Part shown: positions 10,157 to 21,553 of the stretch, in pieces
How the letters are laid out: each line of letters begins with the position of its first letter
Position numbering within the stretch: the stretch's first letter is position 1
Source: Falciphora oryzae
Lineage: Eukaryota > Ascomycota > Sordariomycetes > Magnaporthales > Magnaporthaceae
Assembly (NCBI GenBank): GCA_000733355.1
Contig: JNVV01000010.1
Coordinates: forward strand, 1,037,280 to 1,070,767
DNA: 33,488 nucleotides
Reading direction: 5' to 3'
Translations under genes and position numbers: made by a program
The notes under the pieces: model-generated
The model's input: the letters and a program-made list of their open reading frames with translations, nothing else
Databases searched by the model: none
Told to the model about the DNA's origin: nothing

Positions 10157-13100
10157 ATGGCCTCGGAACCAGTGAGTTCTTCCGGTCCCCTTTCTCGCAC
10201 CCAAATGCGCCTGGTCTGACCGATCTCGACATCAGACGCAGCCGCTGCGTGTCTCGAGAAATAGCGCCGCGTCCCCGCCATCTGGGATGGCGAGTCCGCT
10301 TCCCAGGGCTCTGACGGAAATATCCCCGACCGAGAAGCGTCGCAACTCGCCCAGCTGGAACCAGCCGACCAAGGTGAGATCTTGCTCATTCCTGGCCAGC
10401 GCCACCGCGGCCTGCCCGCTGACCAGACACAGAAGATGACGATGAGCACCGACTCGTCTCCATTCCAGTCCTCGCCGCTGGAGGCCGCCACCACCACCTC
10501 GCCGCGCCTGTTCTGGAAGAACAAGAACCTCAACTCGGAGAACAGCCTGTACGGCGGCCGCAACGGCTCGCCCTCGCCCACCCGCCGCTCCTCCATCGAG
10601 CGACTGCAGAAGGCCTCCCGGGTCAAGAACAGCAACATCCTAGCCCTTGAGCAGAAGCAGGAATACGACCCCACCCGCGTCCCTCAGGTCGAGAGGCCCC
10701 TGTCTAAGGTCCAAGGCAATGCCTACGGCGGAACTGGCGCTGCTGGCCTCCGCTCCGCCCACCAGCGGGCCGGCAGCAAATCCAGCATCCCGCTCTACAG
10801 CCCGACCAAGGCGGGTGCCGCTACCCCCGTGCTTGATCCGCCGCGCACCCCGAGCAAGGACCAAGCCTCTCCCATCAAGTCTTCGCTCTCGACGAGCCGA
10901 TTTAAGAGCAGCCATGACTCGTCGGCAGACATGTCCCTCGACCGGGACCTGCCCAACGGCAGGTACTGCCATCGCCACGCCAAGAGCGTCACCTTCGATG
11001 CCGCCCCACCTCAAGTCAACGAGTATGAGATGGCCACGCCCGACATGTCGTCCATCGGATCCAACTCGCGCGAGGGCAGCTATGAGTCTGGAGAAGATGA
11101 CGATGAGTACGACGACCATTACGGCGTCCACGAGCCGATGGGGCACGACGATAGCTTCGATGCCTCTCTTGAGGACACAGACAAGACCCCTGTAGTGGGA
11201 CCTGATGACTGGAGGCAGGACAGCCCTGCCGCCACTCGCTCGAGCCAGCAGCTCGACGATCCCTTCGAGGGCAGCCCCATGCCCGAGGCGGTCCCAAGCG
11301 CGCCCTCCAGCGGGCGGCCTCAGAATGGGCGCACCAACTCGTCCAACTCTCTGAGCGGCGACCACCGGCCGCTGCCTCCTCTTCCCGGCATGGCTCAGCC
11401 GGCACGGCCGGGCTCTTCGGCATCCAACGGCCGGCCCGGCACTGCGGGAAGCATGCACGATTCGCAGCGCAGCTTGCCCTCGCCGCCCTCAGCTTCTGGT
11501 TCCAAGTCGGATGTGCAGAACATTGGCAATGGCAGAATGCCGCTCGAGGAACGCCTGAAGCTTATGATGCTCTCAGACGGTGGCAAGACCGCCGCCGAGC
11601 AGCAGAGAGAGCGCCGCATGCGCCGGGCGGGTGCTCGCGATAGGATCGGAAGCCCCACCCCTGAGCGGGAGATCCACAACACCAGTTTCCACGAGGAGGA
11701 AGATGACACTGTTGGCGACATCTCGGGCCTGGAAGAGTATCAGCTTCCACCTCGCATCTCGCGGGAGTCTATTCTCCGCCGAGTCAACGGCAACCAGTCT
11801 CAGGAGCGCGAGTCTGGTTACCGCTTCTCATCACCCCCTCTGAGCTCCAGCCCGGAGCGTCCGATTCCCATGGACCCAGACGTGCCAATTCCCAGCACTG
11901 AGGATTCCATGCTCGATCTTGACGGCGAGGAGGAGGAGTCTAGTGTCATCATCCACCGCGACGAGCATGATGAGGAGGACGAGGACTATGAGGACGATGA
12001 CGAGGAATTCGACGATGATGCGTACGACATTCCTGAGCTCTACGCCCATGGTGGCGCCGATCGGGAGCCTCTTGAGACTACCGAAGACCATCTTGATGAT
12101 CAGGACGGCCCTCTGGACATCGAGGACGACTCGTCGCGCAGTCGGTACTCGGATGAACTCCCGGCCAAGCCGGCCGCCAAACCCAGCGCGCCCGAGGAGG
12201 ATGTGTCGACTACGCCTCGTGCCACTACTCCTGCTGAGGAACGGGCCCCCGAGGATGGCAAAGATGGGACTGGCCTTCTGCCAGAAGTGCCAGAGAGTTC
12301 TAGGAGCATCGACTTCTCGCGCGGACTTCAGGAGTACATGCTTCCGAAGCCGATCGATCTCGACGGCCCGATGCTGAACGAGTCCAAGTCCAGCACCAAG
12401 TGTACAGCAACGCCAGAAAAGACCCTCTCCAAGCCCGAGTACGACGGCTCCGGATGGGGCGACGATGATGACTTCTCGGAGCCCTCCACTCCCGACTCGG
12501 TCATTCATCACCCGGTCTCGGATGCCGAGGAGGAGGAGTCGCCTCGAGTCACGCCCGACATCCCCGAGCATGTTGCTACCATCAAGGCCTCTGGCTCCAG
12601 ACTCAAGACTCGCCCGTCCAACACACCGTCGGACCTGGCGGCGATGCGGGACGCGAGGCGGCAGGTCAGCCGCGAGATTCCAGACGTGCCGGCAATCCCG
12701 CAGAGACACATGAACCGCCTGTCGCGCGACATGGGAGCTGATCTGGCCATGTCTGATGAGAGCGAGGCCTTCCTTGAGCGTCACCCCAGCTTTAAGAAAC
12801 GGAGTCTCACTCTGGACCTCGATCTCGGACTGAGCCTAGACCAAGATTTCGACAGGGTCATCGAGACACAAAAGGTTGCTTACTCACATCCTTATAGAGT
12901 TGACTCGGGAGCACTGCCGCCAGCGCCCAGTGCCCCTCGGCCCAGACAAGCGTCAAAGGACCAAGTGCGCCACGCGACGGCGCCTGACAAGAATGCACTC
13001 GATGCTAACATCACATCACGGAAACAGCGCGGATATCTGATGCGTCAAAACACAAAGGTTGTTACTGCCACGGACAAGGAACGGGACGAGTACCGTTTTG

Positions 13101-14749
13101 CCCGCTCGGCTGGCAACTCGCCGATCAAGCAGGATCGGCCACAGTCTTGGACGGTGGAGCCATGGAACGGTCAAGTTAGGAAGAAGAGCGTCCGGAAGCG
13201 AACCGCTCTGACTGGGCCTGCTCCTCCGCTGCCGGGCCAGGAGAGCAATGTGGCGGGCCTGAACCCCCAGGCTGAGGAGGAGCTTGCCGGTGACGCGACA
13301 GCCGAGGACAGTGGCGAGAGGGGCAGGCTGTTCGTGAAGGTTATGGGCGTCAAGGATCTGGATCTCCCCCTTCCCAAGAGTAAGTTGTACTTTCCAAAAA
13401 GCACACTCCGTCCGATCATTCCACTGACCCGTCCCGACGCTCCGCCCGTACAGATGAGCGCACTTGGTTCAGCCTTACGCTCGACAACGGCGTGCACTGC
13501 GTTACTACGGCATGGCTGGAACTTGCCAGGAACGCACCCATCGGCCAGGAGTTCGAGCTAGTTGTTCCCAACGACCTCGAGTTCCAGCTGACCCTTAACG
13601 TTAAGCTTGAGAAGCCGGCGCCGCAGCAGGCGATCCAGTCGCCCACCAAGCTCAGTCGACCAAAGACGTCGACGTTCAGCCGGGTGTTTGCCTCGCCCAA
13701 GAAGCGTAAGGAGATGGAGATGCGCATGAGGGAGGAGGAGGAGCGCCTGGCGCGGGAGCAGCAGGAGGCGCAGGCTAGGCTCCGTAACAGGCAGCCGACA
13801 CCTTGGGACCTGCTGTCACCCCTGGCCGCTGAGGACGGCAGCTTTGCTCGCTCCTACGTCTGCCTGAAGGAGCACGAGTCGCGCTGTTATGGGCGCCCCT
13901 ACCTGGTGGATGTCGCCGCCTTCAATGAGTGGGCCACCGAGGAGGCTGGCTTTGCCTCGAGCGTCAAGAGCAAGCGCGGCAACACTGCACAGATCGTCCG
14001 CCGTGCTCCTTACAAGATCGGCAAGCTGGAACTCCAGCTGCTCTTTGTCCCGCGCCCCAAGGGCGCCTCGGACGATGACATGCCCAAGAGCATGAACTCG
14101 TGCATTCGCGAGATGAGGGCGGCTGAAGAGCGACTGGCCAGAAACTGGGAGGGCCCCCTGAGCCAACAGGGTGGCGATTGCCCGGTAAGTTCCCACCGAT
14201 ATTCACGGTTTCGGGCCGAACAATCGTGGAGTGGTTACGTATTTGACGACTAACAATGTCCTCTTATTCTCTGCACAGTACTGGCGCCGTCGCTACTTCA
14301 AGCTGGTCGGCACCAAGCTGACGGCCTACCATGAGGCCACACGGCAGCCGCGCGCAACCATCAACCTGGCTAATGCCAAGCGTCTGATTGACGATCGGCG
14401 AGCTCTCACGGAGAAGGAGACCACAGGTCGCGGCGGCAAGCGGCGGCGGTCTGCCTTCGCCGAGGACGAGGAGGGCTACATGTTCGTCGAGGAGGGCTTC
14501 CGTATCCGTTTCAACAACGGCGAGCTTATCGACTTCTACGCCGACACGCCACAAGACAAGGAGGGCTGGATGAAGGTGCTTTCCGAGGTGATCGGTCGCG
14601 ACAGCCTGGGCGTCGACGACGATGCCAGCACCACCAGCGCGCGGACCAAGGGCAAGTGGTGCGATCTCGTCCTTAAGCGGGAGGAGACGCTTCGCCGCCG
14701 GACCGAGAGCCGGCGCGTGCACTCGCGCACCAAGAGCATGTATATGTGA
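10157..14749 (+). CDS. BUD4: Bud4/anillin-like septation protein with C-terminal PH domain
   Basis: This is a cortical scaffold; Bud4 homologues in filamentous fungi mark septation sites and act with septins and Rho4 signalling. Exons are 10157-10171, 10236-10373, 10433-13379, 13454-14184 and 14279-14749, giving 1433 aa, near the usual 1400-1500 of filamentous fungi. The first exon codes only MASEP; the start is supported by the in-frame junctions into TEISPTEKRRNSPSWN. Residues 1-1010 are low-complexity, rich in Ser, Pro and acidic residues, with a strongly acidic patch at about 548-580. An anillin-homology region begins near 1018 (FVKVMGVKDLDLPLPK, then NERTWFSLTLDNGVHC across intron 3). 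A charged coiled-coil-like segment lies near 1115-1145, and a PH domain runs from 1278 (YWRRRYFKL) to about 1386. Introns are 64, 59, 74 and 94 nt, the last with GACTAAC as branch site. Intron 4 falls exactly at the PH start. No defects seen. Confidence 0.93.
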
Positions 14750-15591
14750 GAGAACGTCCCTCACACATACATGTGCCTACTTGGCTCGTGTTGAACGAGC
14801 TACAGCGTCTCAGACTCGACGAGGCGGTCTCCTTGCATCATCTCGCTTTCTTCCTTCTTCATGCCAGGCGTCGAGGAGAGCGAGGGTCCAGCAACTACTT
14901 TCAAACTAATGATAAACGCATGATGTCAGCAATGTCGAGCACGGCATAGATTTCTCGTCTGACCTGGCTGGGTGGAAAGGGTCGGTTCCTGTCCCTTGAT
15001 CCCCGGCCATACATAGTCTTGCGTTTCTTTTTGTTTTCTTTGTTCTCTTTTCTCTTCTTACTCTTCATCTCTATGTTCATAACAAGGTCGTCACTTTTCT
15101 TTCCTTTCCGTCCTGTCTGGATATGGACACGTTTGGCTATCGACCGTCCGCCCTCAGAGCTGCCATCCTCTGAGAGGTCTGTCTGGTACTTCCCATTCGA
15201 GATCATAGCTCCGAGTCTTCTTCTCATCCTGAACATTATCGCACGCACTTAATTATCTCCTTCTTTTTCCTTCCCAGTTATTCCTTGTCATCGTTTATCG
15301 GATGGAGTCTTGTGGCAGCGGCATCAGGGGATTTGTTTTGGGGAGAGGATGGGTCTGTGGGTGGTGCAATCGGGGTTTTGCGTTGGATGGATCGAGATGG
15401 ATGCGCGGCCAGAGCGGGGGATGGCGAGGAGCTCCAGCCCCTGAGCCACCAAATCCTGTCTCCTCCATTCGACATATAGCCTAGCCCCACGAAGGGCCCG
15501 ACATTTGTTTATTTGCTTGTATGAAAACCAGCCTGATCGACTGTATTGACGCAACGCCTGAGATATGAGGTGAAAAAAATAAATTCTCGAT
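14750..15591. other. Convergent intergenic region BUD4/HIS6
   Basis: This 842-bp gap holds the 3' regions of two converging genes. A T/C-rich stretch at 15020-15110 follows BUD4. Short open frames at about 15285-15490 look random. AATAAA for HIS6 is listed separately; a plus-strand AATAAA also occurs near 15577, overlapping the end of HIS6, and is far from the BUD4 stop. Confidence 0.6.
15508..15513 (-). terminator. HIS6 polyadenylation signal AATAAA
   Basis: The minus strand reads AATAAA about 79 nt after the HIS6 stop codon, a normal distance for a fungal 3' UTR. This is assigned by position and motif only. Confidence 0.55.
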
Positions 15592-16484
15592 TCATATTAT
15601 GTCTGTGCTTTTGCTTTTCTTGTCCCTGTCTGTTGCGTCTTCCTCGTCTTTTCGGCGATTCCAGTCTATGCACTCCTGGAGCTTCACACCACTGCCGCCG
15701 AAGCAGTCAAGGGCACTGCCAATGGTAAGGTCGACCTTGCCCGCGCTGAGCCTGTCGACAGCGTCAAGGTCTTGGAGGTTACGGCCGCCGCCGGCGTAGG
15801 TGACGGGGATGGTGCACCATTCCGAGAGCCGCTGCACGAGCTGCTCGTCGATGCCGCGCTGCAGGCCCTCGTTGTCGGCGGCGTGGATGAGAAACTCGGA
15901 GCAGAAGGGCTCCAGCTTACGGATAGATTCTGGGGAGGGGACCGCCAACTTAGCTCGCGGTCGGGTGACAGCAGGCAGGTAGGAATACGCAACTCACCCT
16001 GGTTGACCTCCATGTCGGTGATGGTCTGCCACTTGTTCATGGCGACGAACCACGAGTCGCCGCGGCGGCGGCAGCTCAGGTCGACGACGAGCCTCTCCGG
16101 CCTGCCACCCAGCGCCGCGAGCACGGCGTCCAGCCTCTGCTGGCTGAAGCGGGCGTCGGGGAACAGGAAGGACGTGACGATGACCTTGTCGGCGCCGGCC
16201 TCGACCCAGCCCGCCGCGTTGGCGTCGGTGACCCCGCCGCCGACCTGCAGCCTGCCGGGCCAGGCGGCCAGGGCCTCGCGCGCGGCGGCGTCGTTCCCCG
16301 GCCCCAGCATGATGACGTGGGCGCCGCGCAGGCCGGCGTCGCGGTACAGGGCCGCGAAGTGGCCCGGCGGGTGCGGGGATATGAAGTTTGTGCGCAGCTC
16401 GGAGGTGGTGCTGTCGAGCGTGCCGCCCACGATCTGCTTGACCTGCCCCGCGTGCAGGTCGATGCACGGGCGGAAGCGCGTCAT
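15592..16484 (-). CDS. HIS6: ProFAR isomerase (5'-ProFAR to PRFAR), histidine biosynthesis
   Basis: This enzyme, 1-(5-phosphoribosyl)-5-[(5-phosphoribosylamino)methylideneamino]imidazole-4-carboxamide isomerase (EC 5.3.1.16), catalyses the fourth step of histidine synthesis in the cytosol. Exons are 16484-15998 and 15929-15592 with a 68-nt intron (GTGAGT..CCCCAG) interrupting the codon after residue 162. The product is 274 aa; yeast His6 is 261. It is a (beta/alpha)8 barrel: [19 protein letters not shown] at the N-terminus carries the first catalytic Asp (D9), VVDLSCRR carries the likely second (D135), and phosphate-binding glycine loops are VGGGV (about 81-85), YAGGGR and [11 protein letters not shown]. 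The splice joins EVNQ to ESIRKLEPF, as expected for the family. The tail after WNRR is short and charged. It is divergent from FAF1. Expression probably follows general amino acid control, but no perfect TGACTCA site is visible upstream. Confidence 0.95.
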
Positions 16485-16833
16485 GGTGGTGGTTCTGCTG
16501 CTGTGTTCACGGTGATCGGAAGTCGTCGCCCCTTTCTTGCTATCGAGGCCAATGGCCTGGAAATCTGTCTACCTCAAATTGGCATCAGTGACCACATGCA
16601 CATCGCCGCCGACCTCGCTGTGGGCGCCGTAATTGACCCGCGTGGAGACATGACGTTAGGCGGGGTAGCTCCCATGCAGTGTCATAGCTTAGCGGCGCAG
16701 ACAGGGGTAAATTTTTTGTCGCAAGCCGCGTCGATGATGGACCGAGAAAAAAAAAAATGCGGCAGCGTCAACTGGTAACTCCAAGTCAACTATCGTTTAC
16801 CGACTATTCAGTCAACCCCCACAGCCTCACAAA
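16485..16833. promoter_or_regulatory. 349-bp divergent promoter HIS6/FAF1
   Basis: Both ATGs fire outward from this block, so it should hold both promoters. Visible elements are a TGACGT half-site near 16652 (a partial bZIP/Gcn4-like site), an AAATTTTTT run near 16711, an A11 run near 16746-16756 and three GTCAAC hexamers at about 16768, 16786 and 16811. AT-rich runs of this kind resemble the RRPE-type elements of ribosome biogenesis genes, which would suit FAF1, but the match is loose. Confidence 0.55.
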
Positions 16834-17983
16834 ATGCCGTCCGTATTAGGCAAACGTAAATCGCGCCCGCACGAGAAGAGCAGCGCCACCAATGCCGACG
16901 CCCACGGGGACGCGCAGGACATCTTCCGTCGCCTTTTCGAGCAGCGCTTTACGCCCCTGGAGCCCGCTACTTCTGCGCGCCGATCAAACCGCGCAGGTCC
17001 GGCAACGGCTCACGACGATGAGGACGACGACGACGACTACGGCGAGGTTAATTCTGAGGAGGACGACGACGATGACACAGACCTGGACGAAGACGAGGAC
17101 GATTCCGAATGGGGCGGAGTGTCGGACGCGGACGGCGGCGATGAGGACCAAGATAGCACAGAGGGTCTGGACGAGGTTGAGGTCGTCGACTACTCTTCCA
17201 ACCCGCTAGACTCGGACGCGGCCCCATCCATGACCAAACAAGAACTAAAAGCATACATGGTGCGCGCTGCCCCCAGGGGACCACCCATCCCCTGCCATGT
17301 GCCCAACCTAGAAACAGAAACACTAACCACCAATCCCGCGAGCCGCACCGCACCAACAACAACAGTCCTCGCGCCCGCCCTCCCTAACCGCCGAGTCCAG
17401 GCAGCAACAGCCATCCCAGAACCGCAAAGCCAAGAAGCCCGCGACGGCCGAGGACTCGGCCGACCTGCTCGCCAACGACCTGGCCCTGCAGCGGCTCCTG
17501 TCCGAGTCGCACCTGCTGTCGGCGGCGGCGGGCCACGCCTCGTCGTCGGCCACGCTGCTGTCCGCCGTCGCCGCGCGGCCCGCGGCCGCGAGCTCGGCCG
17601 CCTTCGCCGAGGGCCGGCTGCGGCGCCGCACGGCCGACCTGCGCATGCAGGCCCTCGGGTCGCGCGGGTCCGTCTTCGCGCAAAAGAAGATGCCACTCGC
17701 CATCCGCAGGGGCATCGCCCAGCACCGCGCCGACAGGGAGGCCAGGAGGCGCCGCGAGGCCCGCGAGTGCGGCGTCATCCTCGAGGCGCCTTCGCCGTCG
17801 CCGTCCTCCTCTGCCGCTGCCAAGAGGCGTGCTGGTGGCGGCGCGCGCCGCGGTGGTCCTACCGTCGGGATGCCCGGTGTCGGCAGGATGCGCGGCGCCG
17901 AGCTCAGGATCAGCGCTAGGGATGTGCGCGATATTGAGGGCCGGAAGGCCGGCCCCGAGAAGAGGAAGAAGAAGAGAAGGTAG
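16834..17983 (+). CDS. FAF1: Faf1-like 40S ribosome assembly factor
   Basis: This is a nucleolar factor for early 18S rRNA processing; yeast Faf1 (346 aa) acts with Krr1 in the 90S pre-ribosome, and the human relative is C1orf131/FSAF1. Exons are 16834-17259 and 17366-17983, giving 347 aa. The 106-nt intron (GTGCGC..AACAG, phase 0, CTAAC inside) was placed because it joins MTKQELKAYM to SSRPPSL, the junction expected in fungal homologues, and restores the frame that ends in RKKKRR. Residues 1-10 are basic (MPSVLGKRKS), 25-40 contain DIFRRLFEQRF, 55-110 are a long acidic tract, then VEVVDYS. The second exon has DLLANDLALQRLLSESHLL, RMQALGSRGSVFAQKKMP, a charged helix with REARRRREARE, and a PGVGRMRGAELRIS block near the end. 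The ATG context (CACAAAATG) is strong. The family assignment is from pattern memory; the gene structure is firmer than the name. Confidence 0.8.
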
Positions 17984-18953
17984 AGGTTTACAGGTTAGAA
18001 ACCTGCACCGTACATGTTCGATTCTAGACTTTGTTGTGGTTCAGTTGCATGGCATCCAGGGCCATGTGGCGACCCCTGGTGATCACCAATAGACACAAAA
18101 TACACCAGAAATGCTTGGCTAGCATTCATTATCACTATGTATATCCAAATGAGCGGCCGTAATAGTTGCCGGCCAGTGCAACATCCAAGTTTCCCAAGCC
18201 CAGGACACTGCGTGCGAGCAAAGGTGCGCAACTGCATTCTCCTAGACAATCGCGGACCGACACGCTACAAGACCAGACACGAGAAACGACCCAGTGGAAT
18301 CCCCTCCGGAATGGCAGATTCCTGGACTAGTGGAAGGGATCATAGAGGATATTTTATAGGAACGTTTTCACTCGACATAGAAAAGGGACATCAGAGCTAT
18401 TGGACCTTAGAGCTTTTGTTTGATTCAGGAGAAAAATGCGGAGGAACCATGGCTTGGCCAGAGGGCTCTTACTCCAGCGAGTTCTATATCGGGGAACGTG
18501 ATGGGAGTCAGGCCGAACAAGATTTTTGAAAGATGGAAAAAAGAAAAGTGCTTGGATGGAAGCGTGAGAAATGAGCAAAGAAAAAAAAAAGAAGTCGTCG
18601 AGAAACCAGAAAAAGGGTGTATAGGAAGACAAAAAGAAAGGGTAAAAAAAGGAGTAAATGGTAAGCGCCGGTGTATGAAGAAACGCAAGGAAAAAAGTCA
18701 CCGTTTGAATTTCTCGTTGGAGAAAACGCCCAATAAATATGCCGTGCCGTGCAAGAAGGAAGAATGAAGTAACCACCACCCAAGAATTCCCCCACCCTAA
18801 AGCATAATCTCGTATCCAGAAAGCCGTCGTTGTTGACAGCGCAGCAAACCCATCCCATAGTTGTACAAAAGGCGGGCTCAAGCCAGCGGACGTATCCGCG
18901 GTGAGCCCGCAAGCAGAAGAAGAAGCAGAACAGGGGATCAGCGATGAAAGTCA
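17984..18953. other. Convergent intergenic region FAF1/STE12
   Basis: This 970-bp gap has no supportable gene. From about 18530 to 18720 the plus strand is purine-rich (T/C-rich on the STE12 strand), so it is probably STE12 3' UTR or terminator sequence. A plus-strand AATAAA occurs near 18732. Short frames here are low complexity (Lys/Glu- or Phe-rich). Confidence 0.6.
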
Positions 18954-21553
18954 TCACATCATGCCACCAGCATTGATGGGCTGTGGTTGGCTCATCTGCA
19001 TGGGCATGCTGAGGGTCTGCAGGCTGTTGTAGGCGGGGGCGTGCGACACCATGGCTGAGTGCGGGCTCGACGATGCCGATGCCCCCGGGTTGCCGTTGGC
19101 GACCGAATTCAGCGAGGCCGTGACGTAGCCGCCGTCCGACGTCGGCGACGCCTCCTCGAGCGATCCGAGCTGGTCCTCGCCTGAGTACTCTTCCTCGTCC
19201 TCGCCGGAGAGGATGAGGCCACCCTCGCCGCCGTCGGCCCTGTCGTGCGTGCGCTTGTGTCTGGAGAGCGAAACGTTAGTCCTTCTGCCGCCATCCAAGT
19301 CAAAAAGAATGTCGCTCCTGTAGAAGTGTTGTGCTGCTGCTGTGTAATGGCGTGGCGCTGGCGGTTTCTTGCTTTGCTCTTGCGACTCAATCTCATCGAT
19401 GGTTTTGTTTTATACATAGCAGGCGCACAACATCTTCCAACGAGGATCGGACAAAAGAAAAGGTACATCAAGGAAAAGTCAGGGGCATACTGTGCTAGGT
19501 TGTCTGATCGGGAGAACGCCTTGCTACAATAAGGGCAGATGTAGGGTCTTTCTTGTGTATGGGTTCTCACGTGTCTGGAGAGTTGATGGTCAGAAACACG
19601 GCGGTCGGGTTTGGTTTGTTTCGCTTTTTGGTTAGGTTCTCGCGTTGGGGGGAAGCGCTGTAAACAAATGAAATGTAGTCCCGGTCTTACCGCTTCAGGT
19701 GCTCGAGTCTCTTGAAGAGGCGACCACAGGTTGGGATCGGGCACGAGTGTGACTTCTGCGGGTATGGTCCCAGCTCCATGACGGTCGCCGAGCGTGCCCT
19801 GCGAACCACGTTGGGTCCGCCCTGCATCGTCCTGCGCTCGTCCATGGAGCCGCCGACGTCGTCAGGGAGCATGGTGGAGTAGTCCTGCTGACCCGGCTGC
19901 TGCGGCAGCGTCATCGAGTGCGGTCCGGGGCTGCCCTCGACCGTCGAGAGCGGAGTGCCATGGCGCGACAGCTGGTCCATGGCTTCCCTCTGGTGCGAGG
20001 CCATCGGCATGCCCTGGTTGCTGTAGATGAGGCCGGGGGGAGAGTTATCCAGCGATTCGTCTCCCTCAGCGACGGGTCCGACCGAAGCCGACACCGACCT
20101 GCGCAGGTCCGAAGGCCTGTGTGCAGTCGCCGCCGCAGTTGCAGCCGCAATCGCCGACATGCCTGGCGGGATTGATGACCGCCGCCTCCTCTGCTTGTAG
20201 GTCGGGGAGCCCTCAATAACCGAGTAGACGTTGTTGGAACCGTACGACCTGGTGAACTGCGGGCCGGCCAGGTTCGAAGGAGGCAGCTGGATCATGCCGT
20301 TGAGCCCGTTGACGCCGTTCAGGTGGTCGGGAATGGCGGTGTAAAGACCAGTCTCCTCGTTGGCGATGTAGGCCGGCTCAGCGCCCATTCCCAGGGCCTG
20401 CTGAGGAGGCGTGAGAGGCTCGAAGGAGATGCCCCGGTTGCCGTAGTCATCGTAGTGAGAAGAGACGAAAGAGGGCGCAGGCGAGTACTCAAGGCCGTAA
20501 GCGGGCATCGAAGCGTGACGCTGGTGGCCCTGGATGGGAACACCGTTCTGGTTGTACTGAACACCGCGGTTGTAGTCAGGCTCCCTCTTGACGGCCGGCT
20601 GCGCCTGCATCGCAGGGGCCATGGCCATCGCACCGTACGGGACCATGGCCTCCAGGTTGTCCGCTAAAGGGGCCATCGACTGGGGCATTTGCTGGGGCAT
20701 CGACGGAGCCATGGTCTGCGGCATGGTCTGCGGCATCATCTGGGGTGGCGGCATCGAGTCCATCGCCCTCATGACGGGGGAAGTCGACTGCGAAGGAGGG
20801 AAGGAAACCTGCTGGGCGTTGAACGAGGACGAATTGGCTTGCTGCGCCTTGGTCAGCTGCTCGTACAGCGACTGCGACGAGTCGTACTGGAACGACAGAG
20901 CCGGCTCGCTGACGGCCATGGTGGTAGCCTCCTGGCCCATCTTCTCCCTCTTCAGATCCCGCTCAAGAGCATCGAGGAAGAGGCGGTCGTGCGGTACGCT
21001 GTACCAGTAGAACACCTTCTGCTTCTTCTGCGTCCTGATGCAGTTGTTCTTGTAGAGGAAGTCGAGGAACTGGCTCTTGGGCTCCTCAAGCGAGGCATCG
21101 GTGCCAGACTTCAGGTTGCGCAGATCTGAAAAGATACCCTCCTCGAACTTCTTGGAGTTCTTGACGGGGCGGCCAAAGGCCTGGAACCTGAAGGACAGGC
21201 ATCGCACGATGTCGGTGCCCGAGATGTGGAAGAGGTTGTTCCATAGCACGCACGAAACGTACTCGCCCGTTGGTAGCAGAAACCTCCTGATGTACTGGTC
21301 GGGTTGCCAATCGACAGGCGCCGAGATGAGGAAGTATTTCACTGTCGGGCGGGGGAGAAATTAGCCTCGGATTCACGGTCGCTTGACGCGCATCAGCAGA
21401 ACAGAACAAATCGCTGGGCCAGAACCTACAGTTGTCCACTTGTTGCAGGGCGACCTGGGCATCGTGAGGCAATGCCTGCTGGGCCTCTGTGCTGAGCATG
21501 AAAGTCTCTGGTTTTTGAGGCGCGGGCGCGACGCCAGCATTATGAGGGTACAT
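18954..21553 (-). CDS. STE12: Ste12-type transcription factor with two C2H2 zinc fingers
   Basis: This is the nuclear target of the Fus3/Kss1-type MAP kinase cascade in filamentous fungi, controlling mating and invasive growth. Exons on the minus strand are 21553-21430, 21341-19691, 19574-19491 and 19260-18954, giving 721 aa. Introns are 88, 116 and 230 nt with GT..AG ends. The start gives [20 protein letters not shown], matching the expected short leader before [15 protein letters not shown]. The STE DNA-binding domain spans about 42-165 ([58 protein letters not shown]). A Met/Pro/Gln-rich segment follows around 215-260. Finger 1 uses C575, C580, H593, H597; finger 2 uses C605, C608, H621, H625, linked by TQERPY. 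After the fingers come an acidic stretch ([11 protein letters not shown]) and a Met/Gln-rich tail ending GGMM. Introns 2 and 3 sit one residue before the first His of each finger, both in phase 2. Homologues in plant pathogens such as Magnaporthe Mst12 are needed for infection. Confidence 0.95.
19491..19574 (-). other. STE12 84-nt zinc-finger cassette exon
   Basis: Exon 3 is 84 nt (28 codons), exactly the distance between the finger 1 and finger 2 histidines. It starts with the last base of the codon for R592 and ends two bases into Q620. Both flanking introns (19575-19690 and 19261-19490) are phase 2, so inclusion or skipping keeps frame. See the finding on a hybrid finger. Confidence 0.85.
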
